The position numbers were made by a program, and so were the translations under genes. Below, piece by piece: positions 36,146-44,775 of a stretch of 64,000 nucleotides of DNA; the stretch's first letter is position 1; every line of letters starts with the position of its first letter. The stretch comes from Vreelandella titanicae BH1 (lineage in GTDB: Bacteria > Pseudomonadota > Gammaproteobacteria > Pseudomonadales > Halomonadaceae). The DNA lies in assembly GCF_000336575.1 (NCBI RefSeq), contig NZ_AOPO01000008.1, forward strand, positions 124,001-188,000, given 5' to 3'. The notes below the pieces were generated by a model. That model saw nothing but the letters and a program-made list of their open reading frames with translations, did not search any database and was not told where the DNA came from.

Positions 36146-36394
36146 ATGAAGAAAGTGTTTGCTTTAGTGCTGGTTGCAGGTTTTGTGTCAACCACTGCAT
36201 TTGCTGGGGTCTCTAACATTAGTAATAATGGCAATGTCAGCGGAGTCCAATCTTGGAGAGTAGAATGCTCCTCTGGGAGCAGCTACATCATTTACAAGAA
36301 AAGTGGCACTTGGTATCGGGGTGATATCGGTCATCTGGGCAATCGCTATGATTCCTGGTCGCGTGATGATGTTGCATCATTTGTATGTGGTTAA
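36146..36394 (+). CDS. Small secreted protein, paralogue B (unknown family)
   Basis: 82 residues, 72 identical to paralogue A at 30573. The signal peptide (MKKVFALVLVAGFVSTTAFA) and the mature core with two Cys are kept; changes are mainly conservative and lie in the signal peptide and the N-terminal mature region. GAGGAG precedes the ATG. It has its own copy of the upstream module, so the pair probably arose by duplication of a promoter-plus-gene unit. Confidence 0.88.
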   Translation: MKKVFALVLVAGFVSTTAFAGVSNISNNGNVSGVQSWRVECSSGSSYIIYKKSGTWYRGDIGHLGNRYDSWSRDDVASFVCG

Positions 36395-36404
36395 GTAAAT
36401 AACG

Positions 36405-36492
36405 GGTTGGGTGAGATTTCCTCGCCCGGCCTTTCAATGAGGAGCTACCATATTGATCGAAGGATGATATTGCATCTTTCATCTATGGTTAA
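36405..36492 (+). pseudogene. Internally deleted third copy of the small secreted protein unit
   Basis: TTGGGTGAGATTTC at about 36407 matches the module upstream of paralogue B (TTTGGTGAGATTTC), and GAGGAG follows. It then jumps to the gene's last codons at 36457-36492, SKDDIASFIYG-stop, against SRDDIASFVCG-stop. The preceding Trp codon is TGA. The body of the gene is missing. The segment also contains a hairpin (GGGTGAG/CTCGCCC, 36409-36427) that may terminate paralogue B. Confidence 0.75.
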
Positions 36493-36574
36493 CCCTTCAT
36501 AATTCGTCTAATGTCCGACGCAAATACGCTCGGCGTATGAATTCAGGAAAGAAGCAGAGGGTAGAGAAGGTCAA

Positions 36575-37120
36575 ATGAAAAAAATATCATTAATTGCGGT
36601 AAGTGTTTTTTTGGCATGCAATTTAGCCTATTCTGATATGCCGAACTCTATTGCTGGTATAGAAGTGGGTGATACTGTTTCTAAAGCAAGGGATCAGTTA
36701 AGGCATTTGGAAGGTTATACTCTTAAACCATTTGGATATGGCCATTTAGATTGTGGAGTGGAAATTGAAGCAAAGTATAATGATGGGGAGATTGAGCTGT
36801 ATGCTTTTGATGATAAAGTATCCTATATTAATTTTACCAGTGAGATCCCTGGTACTCAGCAGGAAATATCACGAGCTATACAGAATAAATATGGTAGAGC
36901 AAATGATGTAATAAATCATGGAGATAGGATAGAGCTTTATTACTCTAGTGGTAGCTTATACAAGCGTGTACATATTCAGATCTTCAAGCTACCTGATATA
37001 AATGGTATTTATATGACTCTGTCTCACGAAAATTTACAAAGAATAATGAGAGAAAACCAACAGTGCAACGAGAATTTGAAAATTGAAGGTGCAGACTCTA
37101 GTGTAATACCAAATGTTTAA
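36575..37120 (+). CDS. Exported protein, unknown
   Basis: 181 residues with a signal peptide MKKISLIAVSVFLACNLAYS, then a soluble alpha/beta-looking part with two Cys (one in GHLDCGVEIEA, one in NQQCNEN). The opening NSIAGIEVGDTVSKARDQL resembles the GxxxGxs start of small periplasmic domains but no family is assignable. GAGAAGG lies before the ATG. The base composition is AT-rich like the other island genes. It is the last intact gene of the island. Confidence 0.75.
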   Translation: MKKISLIAVSVFLACNLAYSDMPNSIAGIEVGDTVSKARDQLRHLEGYTLKPFGYGHLDCGVEIEAKYNDGEIELYAFDDKVSYINFTSEIPGTQQEISRAIQNKYGRANDVINHGDRIELYYSSGSLYKRVHIQIFKLPDINGIYMTLSHENLQRIMRENQQCNENLKIEGADSSVIPNV

Positions 37121-37527
37121 AGCTTTCATAAGGCGTCCTGTCATTCACTGATTTTATACGATGTGTGAAAGTTTTTTTCACGAGTTAACGCTTCTCGACT
37201 TCACTATACCAATTGACTGTTAAGCCATCACCTGGGTCGACATCGCGCTCTTTTTGATACATCCGCTCAAGGTGCTTTCGTGCGCTGACATTCCCCCACA
37301 GTCAAGCTAGTTGGAGTATCAGCAGCTGTTAAACTCTGAACCATGTGGAACGTGACGAGGTTGCGATGAAGTGCTCCAAGCTATCCTTAAAAAGCTGCTC
37401 CCACTGCACAATCGCACGGCGCCGTGAAGTCGACACTTTCCCTATAGCTGCCTGCGAGCAATTTTTGATCACACGCGCTTCTGAAGTGTTTGAATAGATG
37501 TGACCACCCAAATTAAGGAAGACAGAG
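37121..37527. other. Decayed stretch before the transposase relic
   Basis: About 400 bases with short broken ORFs and no supported gene. Base composition returns towards that of the core genome. It is probably the decayed left part of an IS element or neighbouring genes. Confidence 0.5.
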
Positions 37528-38143
37528 ATCGTGCTGGACTTTGATGGCGCTGAGATTCACGTGTACGGAGAACAATCCGGCAAGTTCTTTAACCGCTATT
37601 ACGATCACTACTACTTCCCGCTGTATGTCTTCTGTGGGCGTCATAGCTATCTGCGAACCACTGACCGCAGCGACAGCTGTCATAGCTGAGCCATTCTATC
37701 ATTATTAGTGTGGTTTATCTGCCAGTGCTGGCCCGTCTAGAAAAAATCGGACTGGGCTCTAACCCCCAGTTTATCATTAGTCCCGTTACAACGACGGCTT
37801 CAAGCTTTACCACGAGCATTACTGCGTGCGGGGCAATATGGAGAACCGGATTAAGGATCAAAAACTGAGCCTGTTTGCTGATCGCATCTCCAACATGCAC
37901 TGGTGGGCCAATCAGTGGCGGCTGATCTTGGAGGGCTTTGCCTATACGCTGTTCGAGCGATTACGCACTTACCTGAAGAAGACCCCTTTTGAGCGTATGA
38001 GACCAAGCAATATGAGTCTCAGGCTCATCAAAATGGGTGTGGTCATCATCCGCAATACGCGCCGAATCCGATCGCTGATGAGTAACAACTACCCATATAA
38101 AACAGAGCTATCCGGTCTCGTCAGACGATTGGTGCCGAGCTGA
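37528..38143 (+). pseudogene. IS1380-type transposase relic
   Basis: The segment IVLDFDGAEIHVYGEQSGKF and YYFPLYVFCGRH (37528-37640) matches the catalytic-core region of IS1380 transposases. After a broken middle, MENRIKDQKLSLFADRISNM and WWANQWRLILEGFAYTLFERLR (37838-37985) match the C-terminal part. Frames are interrupted and the element is not intact; no ends could be defined. Confidence 0.8.
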
Positions 38144-38490
38144 ATGCTCGGGAGCTCCCTGTCCGGCACAATGGAGAAGGATAAAATGTCTGAATGACGT
38201 GAAGTTGTTAAAAAATAGTCCATTTAAGCTGCGCCAATAGGTGTTTAGAGGTATTACAGCCTGCGTGCGGTATTGGCTGAGGTACTAGGAGAATGAGAAA
38301 TCCAGGCCACTGGTCATAACGAATGGCAGAGTGTTGTGAACATGATTAACAAATGCAGCTTACAGGAAAGAGCTGGCCCCTTCAGGAGAGTGGCAGTGTG
38401 TGCGAATACACTACTTACCGAATGTTAATTAGTATCAGGGGGTGAAAAGGGGCAAGTTAAACAACGATGCGGACTGGCCCATGTAAGTCA
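38144..38490. other. Non-coding remnant next to the tRNA genes
   Basis: About 350 bases between the transposase relic and the tRNA-Leu genes. There is no supported gene or terminator, and I see no integrase or copy of the tRNA 3' end. Confidence 0.5.
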
Positions 38491-38577
38491 TGGTGCCCAG
38501 GAGAGGACTTGAACCTCCACGTCCATACGGACACTAGCACCTGAAGCTAGCGCGTCTACCAATTCCGCCACCTGGGC
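38491..38577 (-). tRNA. tRNA-Leu(CAG), copy 1
   Basis: 87 nt on the minus strand, from GCCCAGGTGG to CTCCTGGGCACCA with CCA encoded. The anticodon loop TTCAGGT between CTAGC and GCTAG gives anticodon CAG. A long type II variable arm (GTCCGTATGGAC) is present, as in tRNA-Leu. Confidence 0.97.
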
Positions 38578-38622
38578 GCATCATCTAACGCTTGGATTAA
38601 CTACTTACTGTTTGTGTTCGTA

Positions 38623-38709
38623 TGGTGCCCAGGAGAGGACTTGAACCTCCACGTCCATACAGACACTAGCACCTGAAGCTAGCGCGTCTACCAATTCCGC
38701 CACCTGGGC
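38623..38709 (-). tRNA. tRNA-Leu(CAG), copy 2
   Basis: 87 nt, identical to copy 1 except for one base in the variable arm (GTCTGTATGGAC), which turns a C-G pair into a U-G wobble. Same CAG anticodon, CCA encoded. Confidence 0.97.
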
Positions 38710-38773
38710 GAACACAAACCTTGCCTTGCTTAACACCGTACTGCTCATACCAATAGATAGCATAAAAGCAGTT

Positions 38774-38860
38774 TGGTGCCCAGAAGAGGACTTGAACCTC
38801 CACGTCCATACGGACACTAGCACCTGAAGCTAGCGCGTCTACCAATTCCGCCATCTGGGC
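38774..38860 (-). tRNA. tRNA-Leu(CAG), copy 3
   Basis: 87 nt. The acceptor stem is GCCCAGA/TCTGGGC instead of GCCCAGG/CCTGGGC, a compensatory double change at the last pair. It is the upstream-most gene of the leftward cluster, so the promoter lies to its right, in 38861-39000. Confidence 0.97.
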
Positions 38861-39109
38861 AAGTGGCGCGTATAATACCGGGGTGATGGTTAAATGCAAG
38901 ACCCCTAACGTGCTTTTTATAACGCAAATTGTATAAACAACGTCTAAGACGGTTGGGTGATTGAACGTGCAGCGCTATACTGCGCCTATGACTAAACAAA
39001 ACCCTATTCATTTCAGCCTATCAAGCGTTGAAATATCCAGCCCGCAACGCAACGCGTTTGCGCCTTTTTTATGCCTCTCGCAAATGACGCCATCAAGGAT
39101 GTTGATCGC

Positions 39110-41527
39110 ATGAAGTATTGGACGTTAAGTGATGATCCGCACGCCGAGCGCGAGGCGCATAAATATGGCAACCCAGCGCCAAGCCGGGAGTATTTGCTTG
39201 CAGCCTTAGAAAGCTATGGCAAGCCGATCACTCACGAAAATATGAGCCGCATGCTGGGGCTGGAAGACGAAGAACTTATAGAAGCCGTCAGGCGCCGCTT
39301 GGCGGCGATGGAGCGCGACGGTCAGGTGCTGCGTGACCGTCGTGGCGCCTATGCGCTGATCGACAAGCTCGATCTAGTCAAAGGTAAAGTCCTTGGTCAT
39401 CGAGACGGATTTGGCTTTTTACTTCGCGATGATGGCAAAAAGCCAGACCTGGTATTGCCCCCGCGCCAAATGCGCCGTGTTTTTCACGGTGACCACGTGC
39501 TGGCGCGCATTAGCGGCCGCGATCGCCGTGGTCGTGATGAGGCGACCATTGCCGATGTGATTGCACGCAACACGCAAACTATCGTCGGCGTTTACCGTAG
39601 TAATACGCCTGAGTTTGGCATTCTAATACCGGAAAATCCGCGTATCACTCAGGAAGTGATTATTCCTCATAGCGCCTGCGGTGGCGCGAAAGATGGCCAG
39701 GTGATCTCGGCCAAAATCGTTCAGCAGCCGGCCACCCGTGTTCAGCCGGTAGGTGAGGTAATCGAAGTGCTGGGTGAGCGTATGGATCCCGGTATGGAAA
39801 TTGATATTGCGATTCGCAGTTACGATATTCCTGCAGAATTCCCGCCTGAAGTGCTCGACCAGATCGCCGGCATTTCAGCTGAAGTGTTGGAAGAGGATAA
39901 GCAGCACCGAGTTGACCTGCGTGACGTGCCGCTGGTTACCATTGACGATGAGTCTGCCAAAGACTTCGATGATGCTGTGTGTGCTTGGAAAACCAAATCC
40001 GGTAGTTGGAAACTGCTCGTCGCCATCGCGGACGTTTCCCACTATGTACGCCCAGGCACGCCGTTGGACGACGAAGGCCGCACACGGGGCAACTCGGTCT
40101 ACTTCCCTGGTCAAGTGGTTCCCATGCTACCGGAACTGCTGTCCAACGGACTCTGTTCGCTGAACCCACACGTGGATCGGCTGGTGCTGGTGTGCGAGAT
40201 GAATATTTCGCAAACCGGTGCGATTAGCCGCTACCGCTTCTACGAAGCCGTCATGAACTCCCACGCTCGCCTGACCTATAACAAGGTGGCCGCGATTCTC
40301 GACGATAAGAGCGAAGACGGTGAGGCGCTAAGGGCAGAGCACAGCGAGCTAGTTAAGCCGCTGAAAAATCTGGAAGAGCTTTACTACTTGTTGCGCGAAG
40401 CGCGTGCCGAGCGTGGTGCGATCGATTTTGACACCACTGAAACAGCAATCATCTTTAACGATGAGCGCAAAATCGAAAAAATCGTTCCACGTAGCCGTAA
40501 CAATGCTCACAAGTTAATTGAAGAGTGCATGCTGGCGGCCAACGTGGCGACTGCGCGCTTCCTGGATAAGCATGATTTGCCAGCGCTTTACCGTATCCAT
40601 GAGCGCCCGACGCCGGAGCGGCTTGATAAGCTGCGTCTGTTCTTGAATGAGTTAGGTCTTGCTGTCGGCGGCGGTGATATGCCCACTCCGCAGGACTACC
40701 AGGCACTACGTGAAACGATTGCCGACCGCCCTGACTTCGATATCATTCAGACGGTCATGCTGCGCTCAATGAATCAGGCGGTCTACTCACCGCAAAACGA
40801 AGGCCACTTTGGCTTGGCCTACCAAGCCTACGCCCACTTTACCTCGCCGATTCGCCGCTATCCCGACCTGCTGGTACACCGCGCTATTCGTTCGGTGATC
40901 CGCGGTCCGCGCCAGACCAACACGGTGCTGCGCGTAGAAGGTGCGCCGGTTGAGCCGCCCAGCAAGTGGTGTCCGTATACCTTCGAGCAGATGCTTGAAC
41001 TGGGTGAACACTGCTCAATGACTGAGCGCCGTGCCGACGAGGCCACTCGTGATGTAGAGAGCTGGCTGAAGTGCGAGTTTATGTCCGACAAGCTCGGCGA
41101 GATGTTCGAAGGTACCATCGCCTCCGTCACTCAGTTCGGTCTGTTTGTGCGTCTGGATGAGTTCTACGTGGAAGGCTTGGTTCACGTGACGTCGCTGCCT
41201 TCGGATTATTACCACTACGAAGCTGAGAAGCACCGTCTTAAAGGTGAGCGCACCGGCACGACCTACCGTTTGGGTGATGGTCTTACCGTCCAAGTGGCGC
41301 GTGTCGATATGGACGATCGTAAGATTGACTTTGGGCTGGGTGATGAAAAGCCGCGCCCACGCCGCCAGCCGCGTAAGAGCCGCGGTGGGGAAGGGGGCGC
41401 TGGTGCTAAAGGTGGTGGTGCTAAGGCATCTGGTAACAAACCATCCAATAGCGAGAAGCCTGCTACGCGTCGCGGCCCACGCCGTACGCGAAATGGCCCA
41501 CGCAAACCATCACCGAATAAGGGCTGA
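39110..41527 (+). CDS. rnr: Ribonuclease R
   Basis: About 805 residues from ATG 39110 (AAGGA upstream); an in-frame start at 39071 would add 13. The N-terminal ...EREAHKYGNPAPSREY matches the E. coli RNase R start. Cold-shock domains, the RNB catalytic domain with DDESAKDFDDAV, an S1 domain (GTIASVTQFGLFVRL) and a basic Gly/Lys/Arg-rich tail follow. It is a processive 3'-5' exonuclease for structured RNA, active in mRNA, rRNA and tmRNA turnover. It is followed by rlmB with a 2-base gap, as in enterobacteria. Confidence 0.95.
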   Translation: MKYWTLSDDPHAEREAHKYGNPAPSREYLLAALESYGKPITHENMSRMLGLEDEELIEAVRRRLAAMERDGQVLRDRRGAYALIDKLDLVKGKVLGHRDGFGFLLRDDGKKPDLVLPPRQMRRVFHGDHVLARISGRDRRGRDEATIADVIARNTQTIVGVYRSNTPEFGILIPENPRITQEVIIPHSACGGAKDGQVISAKIVQQPATRVQPVGEVIEVLGERMDPGMEIDIAIRSYDIPAEFPPEVLDQIAGISAEVLEEDKQHRVDLRDVPLVTIDDESAKDFDDAVCAWKTKSGSWKLLVAIADVSHYVRPGTPLDDEGRTRGNSVYFPGQVVPMLPELLSNGLCSLNPHVDRLVLVCEMNISQTGAISRYRFYEAVMNSHARLTYNKVAAILDDKSEDGEALRAEHSELVKPLKNLEELYYLLREARAERGAIDFDTTETAIIFNDERKIEKIVPRSRNNAHKLIEECMLAANVATARFLDKHDLPALYRIHERPTPERLDKLRLFLNELGLAVGGGDMPTPQDYQALRETIADRPDFDIIQTVMLRSMNQAVYSPQNEGHFGLAYQAYAHFTSPIRRYPDLLVHRAIRSVIRGPRQTNTVLRVEGAPVEPPSKWCPYTFEQMLELGEHCSMTERRADEATRDVESWLKCEFMSDKLGEMFEGTIASVTQFGLFVRLDEFYVEGLVHVTSLPSDYYHYEAEKHRLKGERTGTTYRLGDGLTVQVARVDMDDRKIDFGLGDEKPRPRRQPRKSRGGEGGAGAKGGGAKASGNKPSNSEKPATRRGPRRTRNGPRKPSPNKG

Positions 41528-41529
41528 GT

Positions 41530-42315
41530 ATGAAGTCGGCGTCTTCACGGCGGGGCCCCAAGACCCCTGATGGTTTGGATCAGGTATATGGCGTTCATGC
41601 ATTGCAAAGCCTGTTAGACAGAGGCGAAGCGCCCCGAGAGCTTTGGGTGCAGCAGGGGGCAGGGAGCCGCTTAAAAGAGCTGATTACCCAGGCCCAGGCG
41701 CATGGTGCTCGAGTAAAAGAGCAGCCCCGGGATTTGCTTGATCAGCTAACCCAGGGGGCGGCTCATCAGGGAGTGGTGGCGTTTTGTCCGCCGTTAACTC
41801 CTGAAGGTGAAGAGTCGCTCTGGCTTAAGCTACGCGCCTGGCCCTCGAATACACCACCGCTGTTGCTGATTTTGGATGGCGTGACGGATGTGCATAACTT
41901 TGGTGCCTGCCTGCGTAGCGCGGATGCCGCCGGTGCCCACGGCGTGATTGTGGCGAAAGATAAAGCCGCACCGCTCAATGCAACGGTGCGTAAAGTCGCT
42001 TGTGGCGCCGCCGAAGTGGTGCCGGTTTATCAAGTGACTAACTTGGCTCGCACCCTGGCCAAGCTAAAAGATGCCGGTGTCTGGATAACCGGTACGGCTG
42101 GTGAAGCTGAGGCCAGCGTTTTTGACATTGATATGACCGGCCCCACCGCGCTGGTGATGGGGGCGGAAGGCAAGGGCATGCGGCGCTTGACTCGCGAAGC
42201 CTGCGATAATCTTGCCAAGCTTCCCATGGCGGGGGAGGTCTCTAGCCTTAATGTCTCGGTGGCTACTGGTATTTGCCTGTTCGAGGCTGTCCGTCAGCGC
42301 CAGCTTGCAAGTTAA
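41530..42315 (+). CDS. rlmB: 23S rRNA (guanosine2251-2'-O)-methyltransferase
   Basis: 261 residues of the SpoU/TrmH family. An N-terminal L30-like substrate-binding domain (VYGVHALQSLLDRGEAP) is followed by the trefoil-knot domain with LILDGVTDVHNFGACLRSADAAGAHGV, VMGAEGKGMRRLTREACD and PMAGEVSSLNVSVATGI. It methylates G2251 in the peptidyl-transferase loop. The start lies two bases after the rnr stop, so translation is probably coupled. Confidence 0.95.
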   Translation: MKSASSRRGPKTPDGLDQVYGVHALQSLLDRGEAPRELWVQQGAGSRLKELITQAQAHGARVKEQPRDLLDQLTQGAAHQGVVAFCPPLTPEGEESLWLKLRAWPSNTPPLLLILDGVTDVHNFGACLRSADAAGAHGVIVAKDKAAPLNATVRKVACGAAEVVPVYQVTNLARTLAKLKDAGVWITGTAGEAEASVFDIDMTGPTALVMGAEGKGMRRLTREACDNLAKLPMAGEVSSLNVSVATGICLFEAVRQRQLAS

Positions 42316-42420
42316 CCGCCGTGCTACTAAGATACACGCGCCCGTTTGTCTGCAAGCGGGTGTTAGCTGTCGTTGAAGTATTAGCTTTTGCTGAAATGAA
42401 AAGTTCTGTTTGATGCCCCT

Positions 42421-42534
42421 GTGGCCGCCTAGCGCGGTGGCGGAGCACTTCAGTTAACTCCTTGCTTCCCTGTCGTCGTTTATTGCGTTAAGCAATGGCA
42501 CACAAAGGAAGCTGTCAAACCGCAAGGAGATCCC
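42421..42534 (+). promoter_or_regulatory. Candidate structured leader of the rpsF operon
   Basis: A GC-rich hairpin (GTGGCCGCC, 42421-42429, with GGCGG-AG-CAC ending 42448) and a CCG trinucleotide just before the Shine-Dalgarno (AAACCGCAAGGAG) precede rpsF. Many bacteria have an S6:S18-binding leader with a conserved CCG here. I cannot confirm the fold by eye. Confidence 0.3.
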
Positions 42535-42912
42535 ATGCGTCATTACGAAATCGTGTTTATGGTCCACCCGGATCAAAGCGAGCAGGTGCCGGCAATGGTC
42601 GAGCGCTACACCAGCATCGTTACCGAAAACAGCGGCACTGTGCATCGTCTAGAAGATTGGGGCCGTCGTCACTTGGCTTACCCGATCAACAAGATCCACA
42701 AAGCCCACTACGTGCTGATGAACGTTGAATGTAGCGGCGAGACTCTCGACGAGATCGAGAACATCTTCCGTTACAACGACGCCATTATCCGCAGCCTGGT
42801 TGTTCGCTGCAAAGAAGCTGTTACTGAAGCTTCCCCGATGATGAAACCGGCAGAAGAAAAACGTCCGCGTCGCGAAGAAAAACCGCGCGCTGAAGAAGAA
42901 GAAACTGCCTGA
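42535..42912 (+). CDS. rpsF: 30S ribosomal protein S6
   Basis: 125 residues starting [25 protein letters not shown], with [24 protein letters not shown], and ending in a long acidic/basic C-terminal tail ([17 protein letters not shown]), a variable feature of gammaproteobacterial S6. It forms a complex with S18 in the platform of the 30S subunit. AAGGAG precedes the ATG. First gene of rpsF-rpsR-DUF2232-rplI. Confidence 0.98.
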   Translation: MRHYEIVFMVHPDQSEQVPAMVERYTSIVTENSGTVHRLEDWGRRHLAYPINKIHKAHYVLMNVECSGETLDEIENIFRYNDAIIRSLVVRCKEAVTEASPMMKPAEEKRPRREEKPRAEEEETA

Positions 42913-42945
42913 TTTTATTCACTGCACGTTTTAAGGAGCTAGTCC

Positions 42946-43173
42946 ATGGCACGTTTTTTCCGTCGCCGTAAGTTTTGCCGCTTCACCGCTGAAGGCATCA
43001 AGCAGATCGATTACAAAGATCTGGACACGCTGAAGGCTTACATCACCGAAACCGGCAAGATCGTTCCAAGCCGTATTACCGGCACCAAAGCACGCTATCA
43101 GCGTCAGTTGGCGACCGCTATCAAGCGTTCGCGTTATCTGGCACTGCTGCCCTACTCCGATAGCCACCAGTAA
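42946..43173 (+). CDS. rpsR: 30S ribosomal protein S18
   Basis: 75 residues: [40 protein letters not shown] and [10 protein letters not shown] are the standard S18 signatures. It binds S6 and 16S rRNA. TAAGGAG precedes the ATG, 33 bases after rpsF. Confidence 0.98.
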   Translation: MARFFRRRKFCRFTAEGIKQIDYKDLDTLKAYITETGKIVPSRITGTKARYQRQLATAIKRSRYLALLPYSDSHQ

Positions 43174-43185
43174 GCGTTTAACGTG

Positions 43186-44037
43186 ATGCTGGCACTAGCC
43201 CGATGGCTAATGCGGGGCACGCCTTACGCTGCAGGCGGGGCGGCCTTGGCAACGCTAGTGCCTTGGCTGTTCTGGTTAGGAGCAGCCATCGCTGCGTTGA
43301 TGACGCTGCGCAGAGGTTTTGCCCCTGCGCTACCGGTCATCATCGCCGCAGCACTACCAGCCGGTTGGTGGTGGGCTCAGGGTGATGTGATTCCGCTTGC
43401 TAGCATACTGCTGGTTACGCTGATGGCCGTTATCCTGCGCGAGAGGATGCGTTGGGGAGAAACCTTGATTGTGGGGACGTTGGTCGCCTCTGTCATGGTT
43501 CAACTCGGCATCTTCAGTCCGCCAGGTGGCACTGAGCTAATGCTTGAGCAGTTGCGAGAAGGTTCAGAAGAAGTGGATCGCATGCTCACGGAATTTGCCA
43601 ATCAAGGCTACGATACTCAAACCATTGCCGCACTGGTGGTGGGTGGAGTAACCGGGCTTGTGGTGCTGTTGGCAGCCATAGTGTGCTTGGCACTTGCGCG
43701 GAGTTGGCAAGCTGGGTTGTACAACCCAGGTGGCTTTCGCGAAGAGTTTCACGCACTGCGCTTGACCCCTAAAGAACTGGCCGTGCTGGTCGTCATTGGG
43801 GTGATAGGTATGCTGCTAGGCGCTCATGCGCTGGCGATGCTTGGTTGGATTCCGCTGTTGGTAGCTGGCGTTGCGTTAGTGCACGGGTTTATTGGAATAA
43901 AGGGGATGAACGGGCTGTGGCTGGTAGCATTTTATGTGCTACTGATCACGACCTGGCCCACGATTCTCATTGTGCTGCTGTTGGGGCTGATTGATACATT
44001 CGCGAACGTTCGCGCACGCCTTGCCCGCAGCAACTGA
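43186..44037 (+). CDS. DUF2232 inner-membrane protein
   Basis: About 283 residues with roughly eight TM helices, from ATG 43186 (a GTG at 43183 is also in frame). Uncharacterised membrane proteins of this type sit between rpsR and rplI in several gammaproteobacteria such as Pseudomonas. The family name is recalled from that position. Function is unknown; the start lies 12 bases after rpsR and rplI follows after 15, so it is part of the ribosomal operon. Confidence 0.78.
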   Translation: MLALARWLMRGTPYAAGGAALATLVPWLFWLGAAIAALMTLRRGFAPALPVIIAAALPAGWWWAQGDVIPLASILLVTLMAVILRERMRWGETLIVGTLVASVMVQLGIFSPPGGTELMLEQLREGSEEVDRMLTEFANQGYDTQTIAALVVGGVTGLVVLLAAIVCLALARSWQAGLYNPGGFREEFHALRLTPKELAVLVVIGVIGMLLGAHALAMLGWIPLLVAGVALVHGFIGIKGMNGLWLVAFYVLLITTWPTILIVLLLGLIDTFANVRARLARSN

Positions 44038-44052
44038 CAAGAGGTTTACGAG

Positions 44053-44499
44053 ATGGAAGTCATTCTGCTCGACAACATTGGTAAGCTGGGCGGCCTGGGT
44101 GACAAGGTCACCGTGAAGCCTGGTTATGGTCGTAACTACTTGGTGCCTTACGGCTTAGCCGTACCGGCCACCAAAGACAACATCGAAGCGTTTGAAGCAC
44201 AGCGTGCTGAGCTCGAAGCGCAAGCCGCTGAGCGTAAGGCAGAAGCCGAAGCGCGCGCTGAGCAGCTAAACGACATCGAACTGTCTTTGGTTTCCAAAGC
44301 AGGCGATGAAGGCAAGCTGTTTGGTTCTATTGGTCCGCGTGACCTGGCCGACGCGATTTCCTCTGCTGGCATCGATATTGCCAAAAGCGAAGTCCGCATG
44401 CCAAATGGCCCAATTCGTCAAACTGGCGAATACGACATCACTCTTCACTTGCACGCTGAAGTGGATGCCGTTGTACGCGTAGTGGTAGTTGCAGAGTAA
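44053..44499 (+). CDS. rplI: 50S ribosomal protein L9
   Basis: 148 residues: [37 protein letters not shown] is the rRNA-binding N-terminal domain, followed by the long connecting helix ([25 protein letters not shown]) and the C-terminal domain. AGAGG precedes the ATG. Last gene of the operon, followed by two hairpins. Confidence 0.98.
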   Translation: MEVILLDNIGKLGGLGDKVTVKPGYGRNYLVPYGLAVPATKDNIEAFEAQRAELEAQAAERKAEAEARAEQLNDIELSLVSKAGDEGKLFGSIGPRDLADAISSAGIDIAKSEVRMPNGPIRQTGEYDITLHLHAEVDAVVRVVVVAE

Positions 44500-44515
44500 T
44501 TGAGCGAGTAGTTAA

Positions 44516-44602
44516 GTTAGTAACGACGTAAAGTCGTTACTAACGGCAGCTAATACAGCTGCCTCAAAAGGCGCGGGGTTTCTCCCGCGCCTTTTGTTTT
44601 TC
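44516..44602 (+). terminator. Two hairpins after rplI, second a strong terminator
   Basis: GTTAGTAACGAC (44516-44527) and GTCGTTACTAAC (44533-44544) form a perfect 12-bp hairpin. AAAAGGCGCGGG (44566-44577) pairs with CCCGCGCCTTTT (44584-44595), followed by GTTTTT, a classical Rho-independent terminator. Confidence 0.88.
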
Positions 44603-44775
44603 CGGGTATCCGCTAGTTCTGGATATTCGCTATTTTTTGGGCGTTGCCAAAACTATCCAGCCCATCCCCCGCTGGGTATTTTAAGACAACGCCTTGATCA
44701 TGTTGGTAGTCGCACCGCATGCGGCTAAGATAAGCATCTTCACCGGCTACGCAGTAGTGTTTAAAGGAGCTCGCT

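Noticed and set aside
37329-37511. A 60-codon minus-strand ORF next to the transposase relic
   Set aside because: No ribosome-binding site or recognisable motif; lies in decayed DNA.
38605-39011. Several minus-strand ORFs across the tRNA-Leu cluster
   Set aside because: These are open frames across repeated tRNA sequences (GGIGRRASFRC-type translations) and not proteins.
44516-44544. Perfect hairpin after rplI as a regulatory RNA
   Set aside because: It is adjacent to a classical terminator and is most simply part of the same 3' end.
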